From contig CALUSA010000013.1 of the NCBI GenBank assembly GCA_944323275.1, forward strand, positions 1 through 35,461: a stretch of 35,461 nt of DNA. Reading direction: 5' to 3'. The translations under genes and the position numbers were made by a program. This document shows, piece after piece, positions 16,235-24,332 of this stretch. Every line of letters starts with the position of its first letter. Position 1 is the first letter of the stretch. This stretch comes from Candidatus Gastranaerophilales bacterium (GTDB taxonomy: Bacteria > Cyanobacteriota > Vampirovibrionia > Gastranaerophilales > Gastranaerophilaceae). The notes beneath the pieces are model-generated. The model was given only the letters and a program-made list of their open reading frames with translations. It was not told the DNA's origin and searched no databases.

Positions 16235-17974
16235 TTAAAATATTGCCTCTGCTTTTTCTACCTGCTCTTTTAGTTCTTTGCGTTTAATTTTTCGTGTTGT
16301 TGTTTTAGGCAAAGGTTCCTTTCGGACAATAATATTAACCGGTCTTTTATAAGGAGCAAGCCTTTCCGACAAAAATTTAACCTCACGTCTTATTGCAGAT
16401 TGCAATTCAATATCGGTATATTCACTCTTAAGACTGTCATTCGGAACAATAACGGCAACTATATCCTCTGTACCTTCTTTTATACCTGTTTTTTTAGATG
16501 AACCGAACACACATACCTCTGCAAATTTGTCGCTTTTTTCCAGCACAGACTCAACTTCTTCGGGAAAGACCTTTTTCCCGCCGGAAAGTACAATCATATT
16601 TTTAATTCTTCCTGTTATATGAATATGTCCGTCACTGTCAATATCCGCAATATCACCTGTATGCAGCCAGCCGTCGCTTGTAAAAGCAGCTTCTGTCAAA
16701 TCAGGTCTGTTATAATATCCTTTCATAACAGAATCGCCCTTTAACAAAAGTTCACCGGTATCAGGGTCAATTTTTGCACTTACGCTGTTAAGAGGTCTGC
16801 CTACTGAAGCTATATCAGCACATTTATCATAATTAACACTTACGACAGGGCTTGTTTCCGTCAAACCGTAACCTTGAAAAACTCTTATACCGATTCTCTC
16901 AAAAAATTCACCTACAGACACATCCAAAGGTGCGCCGCCCGAGATACACCCGTAAAATTTTCCGCCAAACTTTTTATGAATTTTATAAAACATCAATTTT
17001 CTTATTGTATAAGAAGGGATAAATTTTGTTGCGGCATACATAAGCTTAAACAGAACTTGCACATATTGAGGCGAAGCTTTTATCTCGGATTCTATACCCG
17101 TTTTTAAAAGTTTCAAAAACGCAGGTACCACTATCATAAAATTTATATTTTTTTCCTGCATAATCGAAAGTATGTCTTTGGGTTTTAAGCTTTTTGTGTA
17201 ATATATTGAAAGTCCCCAGCTTAAAATCATTGAAAAACCTACCGTCAGCTCAAAAAGATGATTCATCGGCAATATGGACAACAAAGAGTGAATTTCTTTA
17301 TTGCCAAAGAACTTTTTATACAAATCAGACAAATCTTTTAATTGAGTGAGCATATTGTCAAAAGAGATTTCCACACCTTTAGGCGAACCTGTTGTTCCTG
17401 ATGTATAAATAATTAGTGCCGTTGATTTAGAGCTTCTGTGACGCCATTTTAAATCACAAATTTCAGGAAGCATTTTTATTGAAACGACATCTTTATCCTC
17501 AACTTCATCAAAACAGATAATATATTTTAGCGAATCAATCCCGCACAAAAGCTCTTTTGCGGTTTGTAAAAATTGTCCGGAAACAATAATAACAGTCGGT
17601 TTACAATCCTCCAAAATCGATTTTAATTCGTATTGCGTAAGTTTTATATCCAGAGGTACGGTAACCATTCCCGCAAGTATTGAAGCGAATACTCCCGCAC
17701 CAAATTCAGGTCGGGACTCCGAAAGTATAGCAAGACGCTCACCTTTTACAACTCCAAGATTTTTTATCAAGTAACAGGCAATTTTCCGTGACAGTTCGCC
17801 TATTCCTCTATAAGTAAACTCATTCCACCCCTGAGAATTCTTTATTCCAAGTGCTATACGGTTTTCGTAGTCTTGAGTTTTATTTTGCAAAAACAACAAA
17901 ATATTTTTATAAATTTTATCTGACCTGTCTTGATTCACTGATTTTACATCATTGCCCAAATTATTTATTGCCAT
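16235..17974 (-). CDS. AMP-forming long-chain acyl-CoA/acyl-ACP synthetase
   Basis: This 579-residue enzyme of the ANL superfamily activates a fatty acid to acyl-AMP and transfers it to CoA or ACP. Motifs in order: YTSGTTGSPKG (190-200), the ATP P-loop; GYGLTETSP (368-376); WLHTGDIADID (436-446); ITGRIKNMIVLSGGKKVFPEEVE (split at 453-475); and the C-terminal LPKTTTRKIKRKEL, whose Lys562 should be the adenylation lysine. No membrane segment is clear. GGGGA lies 6-7 bases before the ATG. It is a single-gene unit with its own promoter. It could supply activated acyl groups to lipid synthesis or to the ketosynthase locus 8 kb away, but nothing in the sequence links them directly. Confidence 0.88.
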   Translation of the reverse strand: MAINNLGNDVKSVNQDRSDKIYKNILLFLQNKTQDYENRIALGIKNSQGWNEFTYRGIGELSRKIACYLIKNLGVVKGERLAILSESRPEFGAGVFASILAGMVTVPLDIKLTQYELKSILEDCKPTVIIVSGQFLQTAKELLCGIDSLKYIICFDEVEDKDVVSIKMLPEICDLKWRHRSSKSTALIIYTSGTTGSPKGVEISFDNMLTQLKDLSDLYKKFFGNKEIHSLLSILPMNHLFELTVGFSMILSWGLSIYYTKSLKPKDILSIMQEKNINFMIVVPAFLKLLKTGIESEIKASPQYVQVLFKLMYAATKFIPSYTIRKLMFYKIHKKFGGKFYGCISGGAPLDVSVGEFFERIGIRVFQGYGLTETSPVVSVNYDKCADIASVGRPLNSVSAKIDPDTGELLLKGDSVMKGYYNRPDLTEAAFTSDGWLHTGDIADIDSDGHIHITGRIKNMIVLSGGKKVFPEEVESVLEKSDKFAEVCVFGSSKKTGIKEGTEDIVAVIVPNDSLKSEYTDIELQSAIRREVKFLSERLAPYKRPVNIIVRKEPLPKTTTRKIKRKELKEQVEKAEAIF

Positions 17975-18015
17975 TTAATTTCCCCGATACAAATATAACA
18001 GATGCATTACAATTT

Positions 18016-18045
18016 ATTATAATTTAATATGCCGCAGATTTCCAA
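18016..18045 (-). promoter_or_regulatory. Promoter of the acyl-CoA synthetase gene
   Basis: On the minus strand TTGGAA (18045-18040) and a perfect TATAAT (18021-18016) are 18 bp apart, about 40 bases before the start codon of the synthetase gene. Confidence 0.5.
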
Positions 18046-18091
18046 TAGTTTACATATAATTAACCACATGGTCGAGCACAAAAAAAATATT

Positions 18092-18107
18092 TATAATACA
18101 ATATAAT
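18092..18107 (+). promoter_or_regulatory. -10 boxes of the small TPR protein gene
   Basis: Two perfect TATAAT hexamers (18092-18097 and 18102-18107) stand just before the GGGGAG ribosome binding site (18110-18115). The upstream one leaves room for a short leader and is the likelier -10. No good -35 is seen. This 146-bp divergent region serves both the synthetase and the TPR gene. Confidence 0.4.
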
Positions 18108-18120
18108 CAGGGGAGTAATT

Positions 18121-18684
18121 ATGAAAAAGACTTTAATATTGTTGATAATCGGTATGTTTGTATTTTCCTTGGCAGCAAAGGACTCTCAGGCTGCAAGAAA
18201 ATCAAAAAAATCAGCAGCCGTTGTCACTCAAGATGACATAAACGCAATGACAACAACTATCGACAATCTTACACGCAAAGTTTATTCAAACTCTTTATTC
18301 TCTCCTGAAGATAACGCTAAAATGATTGAAGTCAAAATCAAGCTCGACAACCAGATGCTTGTTTCGCCTGATTTATCGCTTGCACCGCTATATTACAAAG
18401 CCGGAAATTTATACCTTGCACGTGAATACAAAAAAGAAGCAATTGAATGCTACCAGACAATTTTAGAAAATTTTCCGGATACAGCTCTTGCGCCAAAAGC
18501 AACGCAGGCTCTTAAAAAACTTGGTGTAGAAATTGTGACCCAATCGGAACAGGAAACTGAAGAAGGCTCAACCACAGGTCAGGCTGCTGATATTGCTACA
18601 ACAGTTGAAACTCAAATAAATGATACAACACAGCAGACTTCTGTTTCGGAAACAGAACAGCCAACAATTGCAGACCCAATTTAA
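18121..18684 (+). CDS. Small exported TPR-like protein
   Basis: The 187 residues start with a Sec signal peptide (MKKTLILLIIGMFVFSLAAKDSQAA, shown here only as positions 1-25; cleavage likely after residue 24). A basic Lys/Ser patch follows. Residues about 85-140 contain a tetratricopeptide-type unit (APLYYKAGNLYLAREYKKEA, then IECYQTILENFPDT). The C-terminal 45 residues are Thr/Gln/Glu-rich and disordered. It is probably a periplasmic adaptor protein, similar in build to CpoB/YbgF-type TPR proteins, but too short and diverged to name. GGGGAG lies 5 bases before the ATG. It is convergent with the next gene, with only 31 bases between stops and no clear terminator. Confidence 0.72.
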   Translation: MKKTLILLIIGMFVFSLAAKDSQAARKSKKSAAVVTQDDINAMTTTIDNLTRKVYSNSLFSPEDNAKMIEVKIKLDNQMLVSPDLSLAPLYYKAGNLYLAREYKKEAIECYQTILENFPDTALAPKATQALKKLGVEIVTQSEQETEEGSTTGQAADIATTVETQINDTTQQTSVSETEQPTIADPI

Positions 18685-18715
18685 CATTTTATAAAAATTT
18701 TGCCACCCTGAAGCC

Positions 18716-19525
18716 TTAATGATTGGCTATTTTTACAATCTTTTTGACCTCATCATCTAAAAAATTAACCTCGTTAAAATCAGCTGCGTATCTTGTTGCT
18801 TCGTTAAACTTTTGTATTGCATATATTATATTAAGTTCAGAAAGGGCTTTGGAATTGTATTTGTATTTTTGATTCAATTCTTTTTCCGTTAAATTTTCTT
18901 TTTGCTTGAGTTCTTCTCTAAAATTTTTATCAAAACAAAGTCTGTATCTGAATACTTCTGCCTGTGCTTTTTGCAGGTATGCATCGTACAGGTATTTAGA
19001 ATCCGGCGGAAGCAATGAAATATACAAATCTAAAAATGCATTTTTTTGATCCAAATCTTCTTCCGAGGCGGCTTCTTTAAATTTTAACGCACGTTCTTCA
19101 TCCACATAGTTCGACATAAACTGCGAAACATCCGACAAATTCACCTGAGATTTAAATTCAGGATGAGCTTGAATTATTTTATAAATATTGTAATAAGCTT
19201 CAGGGCTGATTTCCTGCAAAAGCAGTCTGGTATAAAGCTCAAGGCTATTTTTAAAATCACCGAGATTTTCATAACATACAGCACGCTCTTTAAGATATTC
19301 ATTTGTTTTATCAAAGCTGGCAAGAAAATCAAAATCTTCTAATGCGCTTTGATATTTTCCATCGCTAAGCAGCAGAACGGCTCTTGCCTGATAGGCTTTT
19401 ATCATGCCTGCATCCAAAGAAACAGCCTCATTATAAAAATATAATGCCTCATCTTTTTTGTTTTGCGCATCAAATTCCTGAGCTTTTGCAAAAAAATCTT
19501 CGGCACTCCAATCCTTTGTTGTCAT
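18716..19525 (-). CDS. Cytoplasmic TPR protein of the pilT operon
   Basis: The 269 residues have no signal peptide. The first half has at least three tetratricopeptide units: AEDFFAKAQEFDAQNKKDEA (about 8-27), IKAYQARAVLLLSDGKYQSA (about 42-61) and LKERAVCYENLGDFKNSLEL (about 77-96). The second half is helical and charged, without a known motif. Its ATG overlaps the stop of the 129-residue gene as ATGA, so both are co-translated downstream of pilT. A scaffold role in pilus retraction or assembly is plausible from context only. Confidence 0.72.
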   Translation of the reverse strand: MTTKDWSAEDFFAKAQEFDAQNKKDEALYFYNEAVSLDAGMIKAYQARAVLLLSDGKYQSALEDFDFLASFDKTNEYLKERAVCYENLGDFKNSLELYTRLLLQEISPEAYYNIYKIIQAHPEFKSQVNLSDVSQFMSNYVDEERALKFKEAASEEDLDQKNAFLDLYISLLPPDSKYLYDAYLQKAQAEVFRYRLCFDKNFREELKQKENLTEKELNQKYKYNSKALSELNIIYAIQKFNEATRYAADFNEVNFLDDEVKKIVKIANH

Positions 19526-19911
19526 TTAGAAAGCTCCAATACTTTTTCAAATTCTTTATCAATTGTATTTTTTAAACTGCGATACATAATATACACACTT
19601 GCGTTATTTTCTGCAGTACTAACCGTATCTTCAACAGAAGCAGGCAATACAGATTTTAAAATCGAACCAATTTTTTGACTCTGCGGCTGTTGACCGGAAT
19701 CAATAATATTTTTCAAACAAAATTCCGCAAATTTTTTTGTCAACCCTATCTGCAATCCGTATGTAATCTTGGTACTTTTTTCTTTTATATTTTGATAAAA
19801 ACTTTTAGCATATTTTTTTAACGCATTTTCATAATCAACAGGTGCAGACTGCAGTATTGAGAGATTATCCCTCAATACTGCAGATATTATTTCTTCCGTA
19901 ATTTCAGCCAT
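19522..19911 (-). CDS. Conserved-looking small helical protein downstream of pilT
   Basis: The 129-residue soluble protein is mostly predicted helical, with no motif or membrane segment that I recognise. It starts 33 bases after the pilT stop, with AGGG 7 bases before the ATG, and overlaps the TPR gene by 4 bases. The operon context (pilT, this gene, TPR gene) suggests a motor-associated or regulatory protein. A perfect 13-bp inverted repeat lies within its first codons (19849-19883). Confidence 0.6.
   Translation of the reverse strand: MAEITEEIISAVLRDNLSILQSAPVDYENALKKYAKSFYQNIKEKSTKITYGLQIGLTKKFAEFCLKNIIDSGQQPQSQKIGSILKSVLPASVEDTVSTAENNASVYIMYRSLKNTIDKEFEKVLELSK
19849..19883 (-). repeat. 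Perfect 13-bp intragenic inverted repeat
   Basis: CTGCAGTATTGAG (19849-19861) and CTCAATACTGCAG (19871-19883) are perfect reverse complements with a 9-base loop, about 28 bases inside the 129-residue gene. In mRNA this would make a stable hairpin just after the start codon. It may control translation or processing between pilT and the downstream genes, or be chance. Confidence 0.6.
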
Positions 19912-19944
19912 ATTTTACCCTTTTTATTTTTATTTAAACGGGAA

Positions 19945-21021
19945 TTATACGTAAACGCCTCTGAGCATTTTGCTTAATTCATTTTGCTCGCTTGACGCAT
20001 TCATCGCTTCATCGGCTGAAATCAAGCCGTTTTTCACCAGTTCCGCAAGGGATTGATTCAGCGATATCATACCTTCCGAAGAATTACTTGAAATTAATCT
20101 GTAAATTTCTTCGGTTTCGGATTTTATAATATAATCCCTTATTGTCGGCGTAACAATCATAATTTCACAAGCAGGATATCTTCTGTTCTTTTCCTGAGAA
20201 TAAACAAGTTTCTGCGCAACAACAGCACGCAAAGTTTCTGCAACCCTTTTTCTTGCTAGGGATCTGTTGCTTTCATCAAACAGGTTAACTATTCTGTTTA
20301 CAGTTTGTATTGCATCGTTAGTATGCAGTGTAGCGAGGACAAGGTGCCCTGTTTCTGCAGCTTTAAGCGCAGCGTCCATTGTTTCCAAATCTCTGATTTC
20401 ACCTATAAGAATTACATCAGGATCCTGTCTTAATGCATATTTTACACCGTTAGCAAAAGACGAAACATCAGGTCCCAACTGCCTTTGAGAAACCATACTC
20501 TTTTTACAGTCGAAAATGTATTCTATAGGATCTTCAATAGTAATAATATTTTTATATTCATTAGAATTTATCTCATTAATGACAGAAGCCAAAGTTGTAC
20601 TTTTTCCGCTTCCGGTAGGACCGGTTACAATAACAAGACCACTGTGGAATTTTGCAAAAGAATTAATAACCTCAGGCAAATCAAGTTCGCTAACCGTCGG
20701 GATGTTGTAAGGAATATTTCTTATTACAATTGCAGGGTTGCCGAGTCTGCGGCTGTAATTGACTCTGAATCTTGATACACCCGGTATTTCATAAATAAAG
20801 TCAATATCTTTTTCTGTATTGAATTGCTGTACAATATTTTGCGGAGCAATTTCCAACAATATGTTAGAAATATTTGTTCTGGTTATTTCCGGCAATACAA
20901 CCTTTTTCATAAATCCGTTAACCCTTACAAAAGGCGGTTGACCGACAATCATGTGCTCATCAGATGCACCGAGAGCAATTGCTTTTTTCAAAAAGTCATT
21001 TATGGATATTTCTTCTGCCAT
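19945..21021 (-). CDS. pilT: Type IV pilus retraction ATPase PilT
   Basis: PilT is the hexameric cytoplasmic ATPase that depolymerises type IV pili, driving twitching and DNA uptake. The 358 residues show the N-terminal PAS-like domain (GASDEHMIVGQPPFVRVNG), Walker A GPTGSGKS (134-141), an Asp box TIEDPIEY (161-168), Walker B ILIGEIRD (204-211) and a His box HLVLATLHTNDA (226-237). Length is normal, and the C-terminal region lacks the zinc-binding Cys motifs of assembly ATPases, which favours PilT over PilB. GAGGA precedes the ATG. It leads an operon with two small genes. A likely promoter (TATGAT, 21098-21093) lies 72 bases upstream. Confidence 0.94.
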   Translation of the reverse strand: MAEEISINDFLKKAIALGASDEHMIVGQPPFVRVNGFMKKVVLPEITRTNISNILLEIAPQNIVQQFNTEKDIDFIYEIPGVSRFRVNYSRRLGNPAIVIRNIPYNIPTVSELDLPEVINSFAKFHSGLVIVTGPTGSGKSTTLASVINEINSNEYKNIITIEDPIEYIFDCKKSMVSQRQLGPDVSSFANGVKYALRQDPDVILIGEIRDLETMDAALKAAETGHLVLATLHTNDAIQTVNRIVNLFDESNRSLARKRVAETLRAVVAQKLVYSQEKNRRYPACEIMIVTPTIRDYIIKSETEEIYRLISSNSSEGMISLNQSLAELVKNGLISADEAMNASSEQNELSKMLRGVYV

Positions 21022-21475
21022 ATTTAATTATCCTCTGTCTTTGATATGTGTACAAACGTGCAATAAAAACAGGAATTATTACACTCCGCTATATCATATT
21101 AAATTTTTAATCAGGTGTAATCATCTAATATATTTAATTTTTAAACTCGCTAAAATTTTTCAAACCGATTAACAAACAAAAGACATGCCAAAAATCTTTT
21201 GCCTGTATTTTTCATCAAGTTTTAACAATACATATAAGTCATCCGCTCTTTGAAAAGATAAAGCAATCAATATGTAACCGTTTTCAAATTATATAAATAA
21301 AATACAAATGCCATTGTAAAACATTTTGACGGTCTTATTCCTTCAAAACATAAAGCAGCTGCAAATTTTCATCAATAAAAAATTTGAAATTGCAAACAAC
21401 TTACACACCGATACAAAATGCTTTATATCTTTTTTAAAAAACAAATGTCACTGCAGGATTTTAAAAATAAATTTA
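21022..21475. other. 454-bp intergenic region before pilT
   Basis: This AT-rich stretch has no convincing gene; the reading frames in it are short and lack ribosome binding sites. On the minus strand ATTACA (21121-21116) and TATGAT (21098-21093), 17 bp apart, could be the pilT promoter. The half-sites ATTACAC (21078-21084) and GTGTAAT (21115-21121) flank it as a widely spaced inverted repeat. No clear terminator for the upstream minus-strand gene (stop at 21476) is visible. Confidence 0.45.
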
Positions 21476-22186
21476 TTAATGCTTGTCAGTCATAACAAAC
21501 AAGCTGATAAGATCATTAAGAGCAACAGCCTGTTTTTTATAATCCTGAACCTGTTTTTCCAAATTTTTAATAAGATTTCTGTATTCCGCAATTGTGGACA
21601 TGCAGGCTTTGGCACTTGCGGTAATACTATCCTGACCTTGTTGAGCTTCTTTTAATACACTGTTCATTGAGATGCCGAGGGCTTCCATTGTCTGACGTAT
21701 AATTTGTGCGCCGGTTTGCTTTGACACCCCTTGAGGAAGCTGCATGATAAGTCTTTTTAATACAGCAACATTTGCAGGCATAGAATAGTTATTCTGCGGC
21801 TGTGTCATATTAATTTTTTGTGTTGTCGGGAATGCTTCTTTTTCTTCAAACATAGGTGTTTCCGTTTCTGCAAAATTTATATTAGATGTTGTCGGGAAAG
21901 TGTCTTCAAAACTATCGTTTGATGATGAATCCAAAGACAAATCCATATCAGGCAGAGCATTAATCTCTGAATTATCATTTAATGAAAAATCAGAAAATTC
22001 ATCCTCCAGTTTAATACTGTCATTTACAGTATTGTCATATATTTCAGGCTGAATAGCTGCTTCATCTTCAAGAGCAACAACATTTTCTTTCTTTTCAGGT
22101 ACCGGCTGAATTTCAATTTCTGCCTGTTTTTTAAGAGCTTGAACTATTTTTTTACCTACACCAGAAGGAAGTTTATTTTCTGCCAT
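21476..22186 (-). CDS. Acidic, coiled-coil protein of unknown function
   Basis: The 236 residues fall into three parts. A basic amphipathic N-terminus (LPSGVGKKIVQALKKQ, 6-21) comes first. Then an acidic, disordered middle (about 30-135) carries two copies of FPTT..IN (97-104 and 119-126). The C-terminal helical region (about 138-230) ends in a coiled coil (YRNLIKNLEKQVQDYKKQAV). There is no signal peptide or membrane segment. The build resembles bacterial scaffold or polar-organising proteins, but I do not recognise the family. AAAGG precedes the ATG. It is transcribed alone, divergent from the small membrane peptide region. Confidence 0.62.
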   Translation of the reverse strand: MAENKLPSGVGKKIVQALKKQAEIEIQPVPEKKENVVALEDEAAIQPEIYDNTVNDSIKLEDEFSDFSLNDNSEINALPDMDLSLDSSSNDSFEDTFPTTSNINFAETETPMFEEKEAFPTTQKINMTQPQNNYSMPANVAVLKRLIMQLPQGVSKQTGAQIIRQTMEALGISMNSVLKEAQQGQDSITASAKACMSTIAEYRNLIKNLEKQVQDYKKQAVALNDLISLFVMTDKH

Positions 22187-22586
22187 TTCAATAACCTTTA
22201 TTCTTAATTGATTATCTAAATTATATATAAAATATAAAATTAATACAAAAATATTTACAATATATTAAGCAAAATACTTATGTAGAAATTACGGAATAAT
22301 TACTCCTGTAAGGCTATATGAATTTTTATATTTGTGCGTCAAAATTTTTTAAAACTACAGCCGCAAAGGGGGAGATAAATGTCTTTTTTAAAAAATAACC
22401 GCAGGGTATTAATCAGCATTGCATACATTTCCTTCATTTATATGTTTATTATTTTTTGTATTACTGTATTATTATAATATAGCGTTTATTACATTTTGTT
22501 TACAAAATAGCAAAAAATTAAATTTTTCAATTTAATATTAATAGGTCTTTTGTGTATAAAAAATAAAAATAGAGAAGGGGTTAAAA
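22187..22586. other. 400-bp divergent intergenic region
   Basis: This very AT-rich region separates the minus-strand coiled-coil gene from the plus-strand gene at 22587. It contains the candidate small gene at 22379-22477. A 7-bp inverted repeat ATTTTGT/ACAAAAT with a 2-base loop lies at 22493-22508. TATAAA (22555-22560), near a weak TTAATA (22532-22537), may be the promoter of the downstream gene. Nothing else is supported. Confidence 0.4.
22379..22477 (+). CDS. Candidate 32-residue single-helix membrane peptide
   Basis: ATG at 22379 is preceded, 4 bases upstream, by a very strong ribosome binding site (AAAGGGGGAG, 22365-22374). That would be unusual by chance in such AT-rich DNA. The 32 codons give a basic N-terminus (MSFLKNNRRV) followed by about 22 hydrophobic residues (ISIAYISFIYMFIIFCITVLL), then TAA. 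This is the build of small membrane proteins, including type I toxin peptides and small regulators. It ends 109 bases before the next gene. No antisense RNA could be recognised. Confidence 0.5.
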   Translation: MSFLKNNRRVLISIAYISFIYMFIIFCITVLL

Positions 22587-23282
22587 ATGGCAGTAGAAGG
22601 TATCAGTACATTCAGACAGTTTTCAGTGGGAACAAATTTTCATCAGTCTGTTGCTGCGAGGCAGACAAATAATGCAACCGCAAACTCTTCGCAGAAAAAG
22701 CACGTACCATTACCTTCCAAATCGGAGAAAAACTATACTTCTCCCATAGTAACAGGTGCAATAGCACTGGCAGCCTTAGGCTCAGGGATTTATGCCCATA
22801 AAACAGGCAAACTCCAAAATATAATTAAAGCAAAAACACCTAAGCTAAACCAAAAAATAAACGACATAATCAAAAACAGCCTGCAAAAAGCTAACGAAGT
22901 AATTAGCGAAAATACCAAAAACGGTATAGTTGAACTTCCTGTAATAGATAACGCTGCCGGTGTTTGGTCAACAAGCAACAGACCTGAAAAATTCCATGAA
23001 GCAGCAACCTGGCTTGAAGAAGCATATAAGTCAGCATATTCTAAAGCCAAACTCGAAGACGGCAAAAACATGTTTAACTACATACACGAATATATGAACG
23101 GCGGACACACAGCTCTCGCACAAATGTACGTACAAATGCCGGAACAAGAAGCTGCTATAAGAATAAATAAATTCATCACTGATATTGGAGAATTAGACAA
23201 ACATACCGGCATGACTGCAGAGGAATTTGTTAATGCGTTGAACAACAAATTTATGCCACAGGCAAGAGAAGCAATAAAATAA
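22587..23282 (+). CDS. Unknown protein with one membrane helix
   Basis: The 231 residues contain a hydrophilic Ser/Asn/Gln-rich N-terminus (1-50), one Gly/Ala-rich hydrophobic segment (about 53-70, SPIVTGAIALAALGSGIYA), a Lys-rich amphipathic helix (about 72-105) and a helical C-terminal domain (about 130-231). There is no signal peptide, and I do not recognise the family. GAAGGGG lies 6 bases before the ATG. The stop codon is embedded in a run of AAAAT repeats, and a bidirectional terminator follows. Confidence 0.65.
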   Translation: MAVEGISTFRQFSVGTNFHQSVAARQTNNATANSSQKKHVPLPSKSEKNYTSPIVTGAIALAALGSGIYAHKTGKLQNIIKAKTPKLNQKINDIIKNSLQKANEVISENTKNGIVELPVIDNAAGVWSTSNRPEKFHEAATWLEEAYKSAYSKAKLEDGKNMFNYIHEYMNGGHTALAQMYVQMPEQEAAIRINKFITDIGELDKHTGMTAEEFVNALNNKFMPQAREAIK

Positions 23283-23303
23283 AATAAAATAAAATAAAAT
23301 AAA
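23274..23303. repeat. (AAAAT)5 microsatellite over a stop codon
   Basis: Five perfect AAAAT units (23276-23300) with partial flanks overlap the last two codons and the TAA of the preceding gene. Length change here would alter only the 3' untranslated spacer, since the first TAA is at its edge. Confidence 0.85.
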
Positions 23304-23314
23304 CATAAATACCT

Positions 23315-23344
23315 AAAACGGCTTTATTAATTTAAAGCCGTTTT
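23315..23344. terminator. Bidirectional terminator between convergent genes
   Basis: AAAACGGCTTTA (23315-23326) and TAAAGCCGTTTT (23333-23344) make a 12-bp perfect stem with a 6-base loop. It ends in TTTT on both strands. The last six ribF codons (Asn-Asn-Lys-Thr-Ala-Leu region) and its stop are part of this hairpin. Confidence 0.85.
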
Positions 23345-24259
23345 ATTATTTTCAAAATATTCTTTTGCAATTCCTTCATCTTTTACAAGCTGTGACTTCA
23401 AATCAGGCAGAGAGTCAAATTTTTGCTCATTTCTTATTTTTTTAAGGAAATAAACTTTTATATCCTTGTCATAAATGTTATCGTTAAAATCAAGCAGGTA
23501 TGCTTCTAAAAGAAGATTGTGATTTCCTTTTATAGTAGGACGTCTGCCTAGATTCGCAACAGAAGGATACTTTTTACCGTCAATGTCTACAACTGCTATA
23601 TACACACCTCTTGCAGCTTTTATAATATTATCGGGATACTGAATATTTGCAGTCGGAAAAGATATTGTCCTGCCGATTCTGTTACCTGTGACAACCCTGC
23701 CTTTGATATAAAAATCTGTCCCGAGTAATTTTTTTATATTCTCAACAGCACCCTCTGATACAAGCTGACGTATTTTAGAACTGCTAATTAAAGTATTGTT
23801 ATATGTAATAGGCGGAACTTCAAAATACTTGTAACCGTAGGTATCTTGATACGCACGGAGCATTGCGGCATCGCCTTTTTTCCCTGCGCCGAAAAAATGA
23901 TTAAAACCTGTTGTTATAAACTTTGGCTTAAAAAATTTAACAAGCACATCCTTTAAATAATCCGCTGCAATCAAATCTGCAACATCTTCATCAAAATCGA
24001 GCATATAAACATAATCTATACCCTGCTGAGCAATAAGTTCAATTCTGTCTTGGGGCGGAATAATATACTGCGGAGTTCTGTTTTGCAAATAACACAAAGG
24101 ATGTTCTTTAAATGTAATTACAGCTGATTTTAGATTATTTTGTCGTGCAAGATTCACTGCGTTTTTGAGCACTACTTTATGCCCTTGATGAACCCCGTCA
24201 AAAAATCCGAGGCAAAGGGATAAATCAGGATTATAATCTAATTTTTCAAAAACTTGCAT
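23327..24259 (-). CDS. ribF: Bifunctional riboflavin kinase/FAD synthetase
   Basis: RibF phosphorylates riboflavin to FMN and adenylates it to FAD in the cytoplasm. The N-terminal FAD synthetase domain has GFFDGVHQGH (18-27), the nucleotidyltransferase motif, and ISSSKIR (158-164). The C-terminal riboflavin kinase domain (about 183-305) has GRVVTGNRIGRTISFPTANI, with the FPTAN core at 201-205. Length (310) is normal. It lies 73 bases after the unknown membrane protein gene and may share its transcript. No FMN riboswitch is seen before it. Confidence 0.95.
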   Translation of the reverse strand: MQVFEKLDYNPDLSLCLGFFDGVHQGHKVVLKNAVNLARQNNLKSAVITFKEHPLCYLQNRTPQYIIPPQDRIELIAQQGIDYVYMLDFDEDVADLIAADYLKDVLVKFFKPKFITTGFNHFFGAGKKGDAAMLRAYQDTYGYKYFEVPPITYNNTLISSSKIRQLVSEGAVENIKKLLGTDFYIKGRVVTGNRIGRTISFPTANIQYPDNIIKAARGVYIAVVDIDGKKYPSVANLGRRPTIKGNHNLLLEAYLLDFNDNIYDKDIKVYFLKKIRNEQKFDSLPDLKSQLVKDEGIAKEYFENNKTALN

Positions 24260-24332
24260 ATTTTTATATTATTTAATAACCGTATTATTTTCAACTGTTT
24301 TATTCGGAAAAAATAATAAAAATACCGGCAGT

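Noticed and set aside
21078-21121. ATTACAC/GTGTAAT inverted repeat as a pilT operator
   Set aside because: The half-sites are only 7 bp and 30 bp apart in AT-rich DNA; kept only as a note in the intergenic entry.
21326-21655. Plus-strand frame across the pilT upstream spacer
   Set aside because: Half of it is antisense to the coiled-coil gene, there is no ribosome binding site and no recognisable protein features.
22340-22520. Type I toxin-antitoxin pair around the 32-residue peptide
   Set aside because: No antisense promoter and terminator pair could be recognised; kept only as a candidate small membrane protein.
24260-24332. FMN riboswitch before ribF
   Set aside because: The 73-base spacer is too short and lacks the conserved RFN element sequence.
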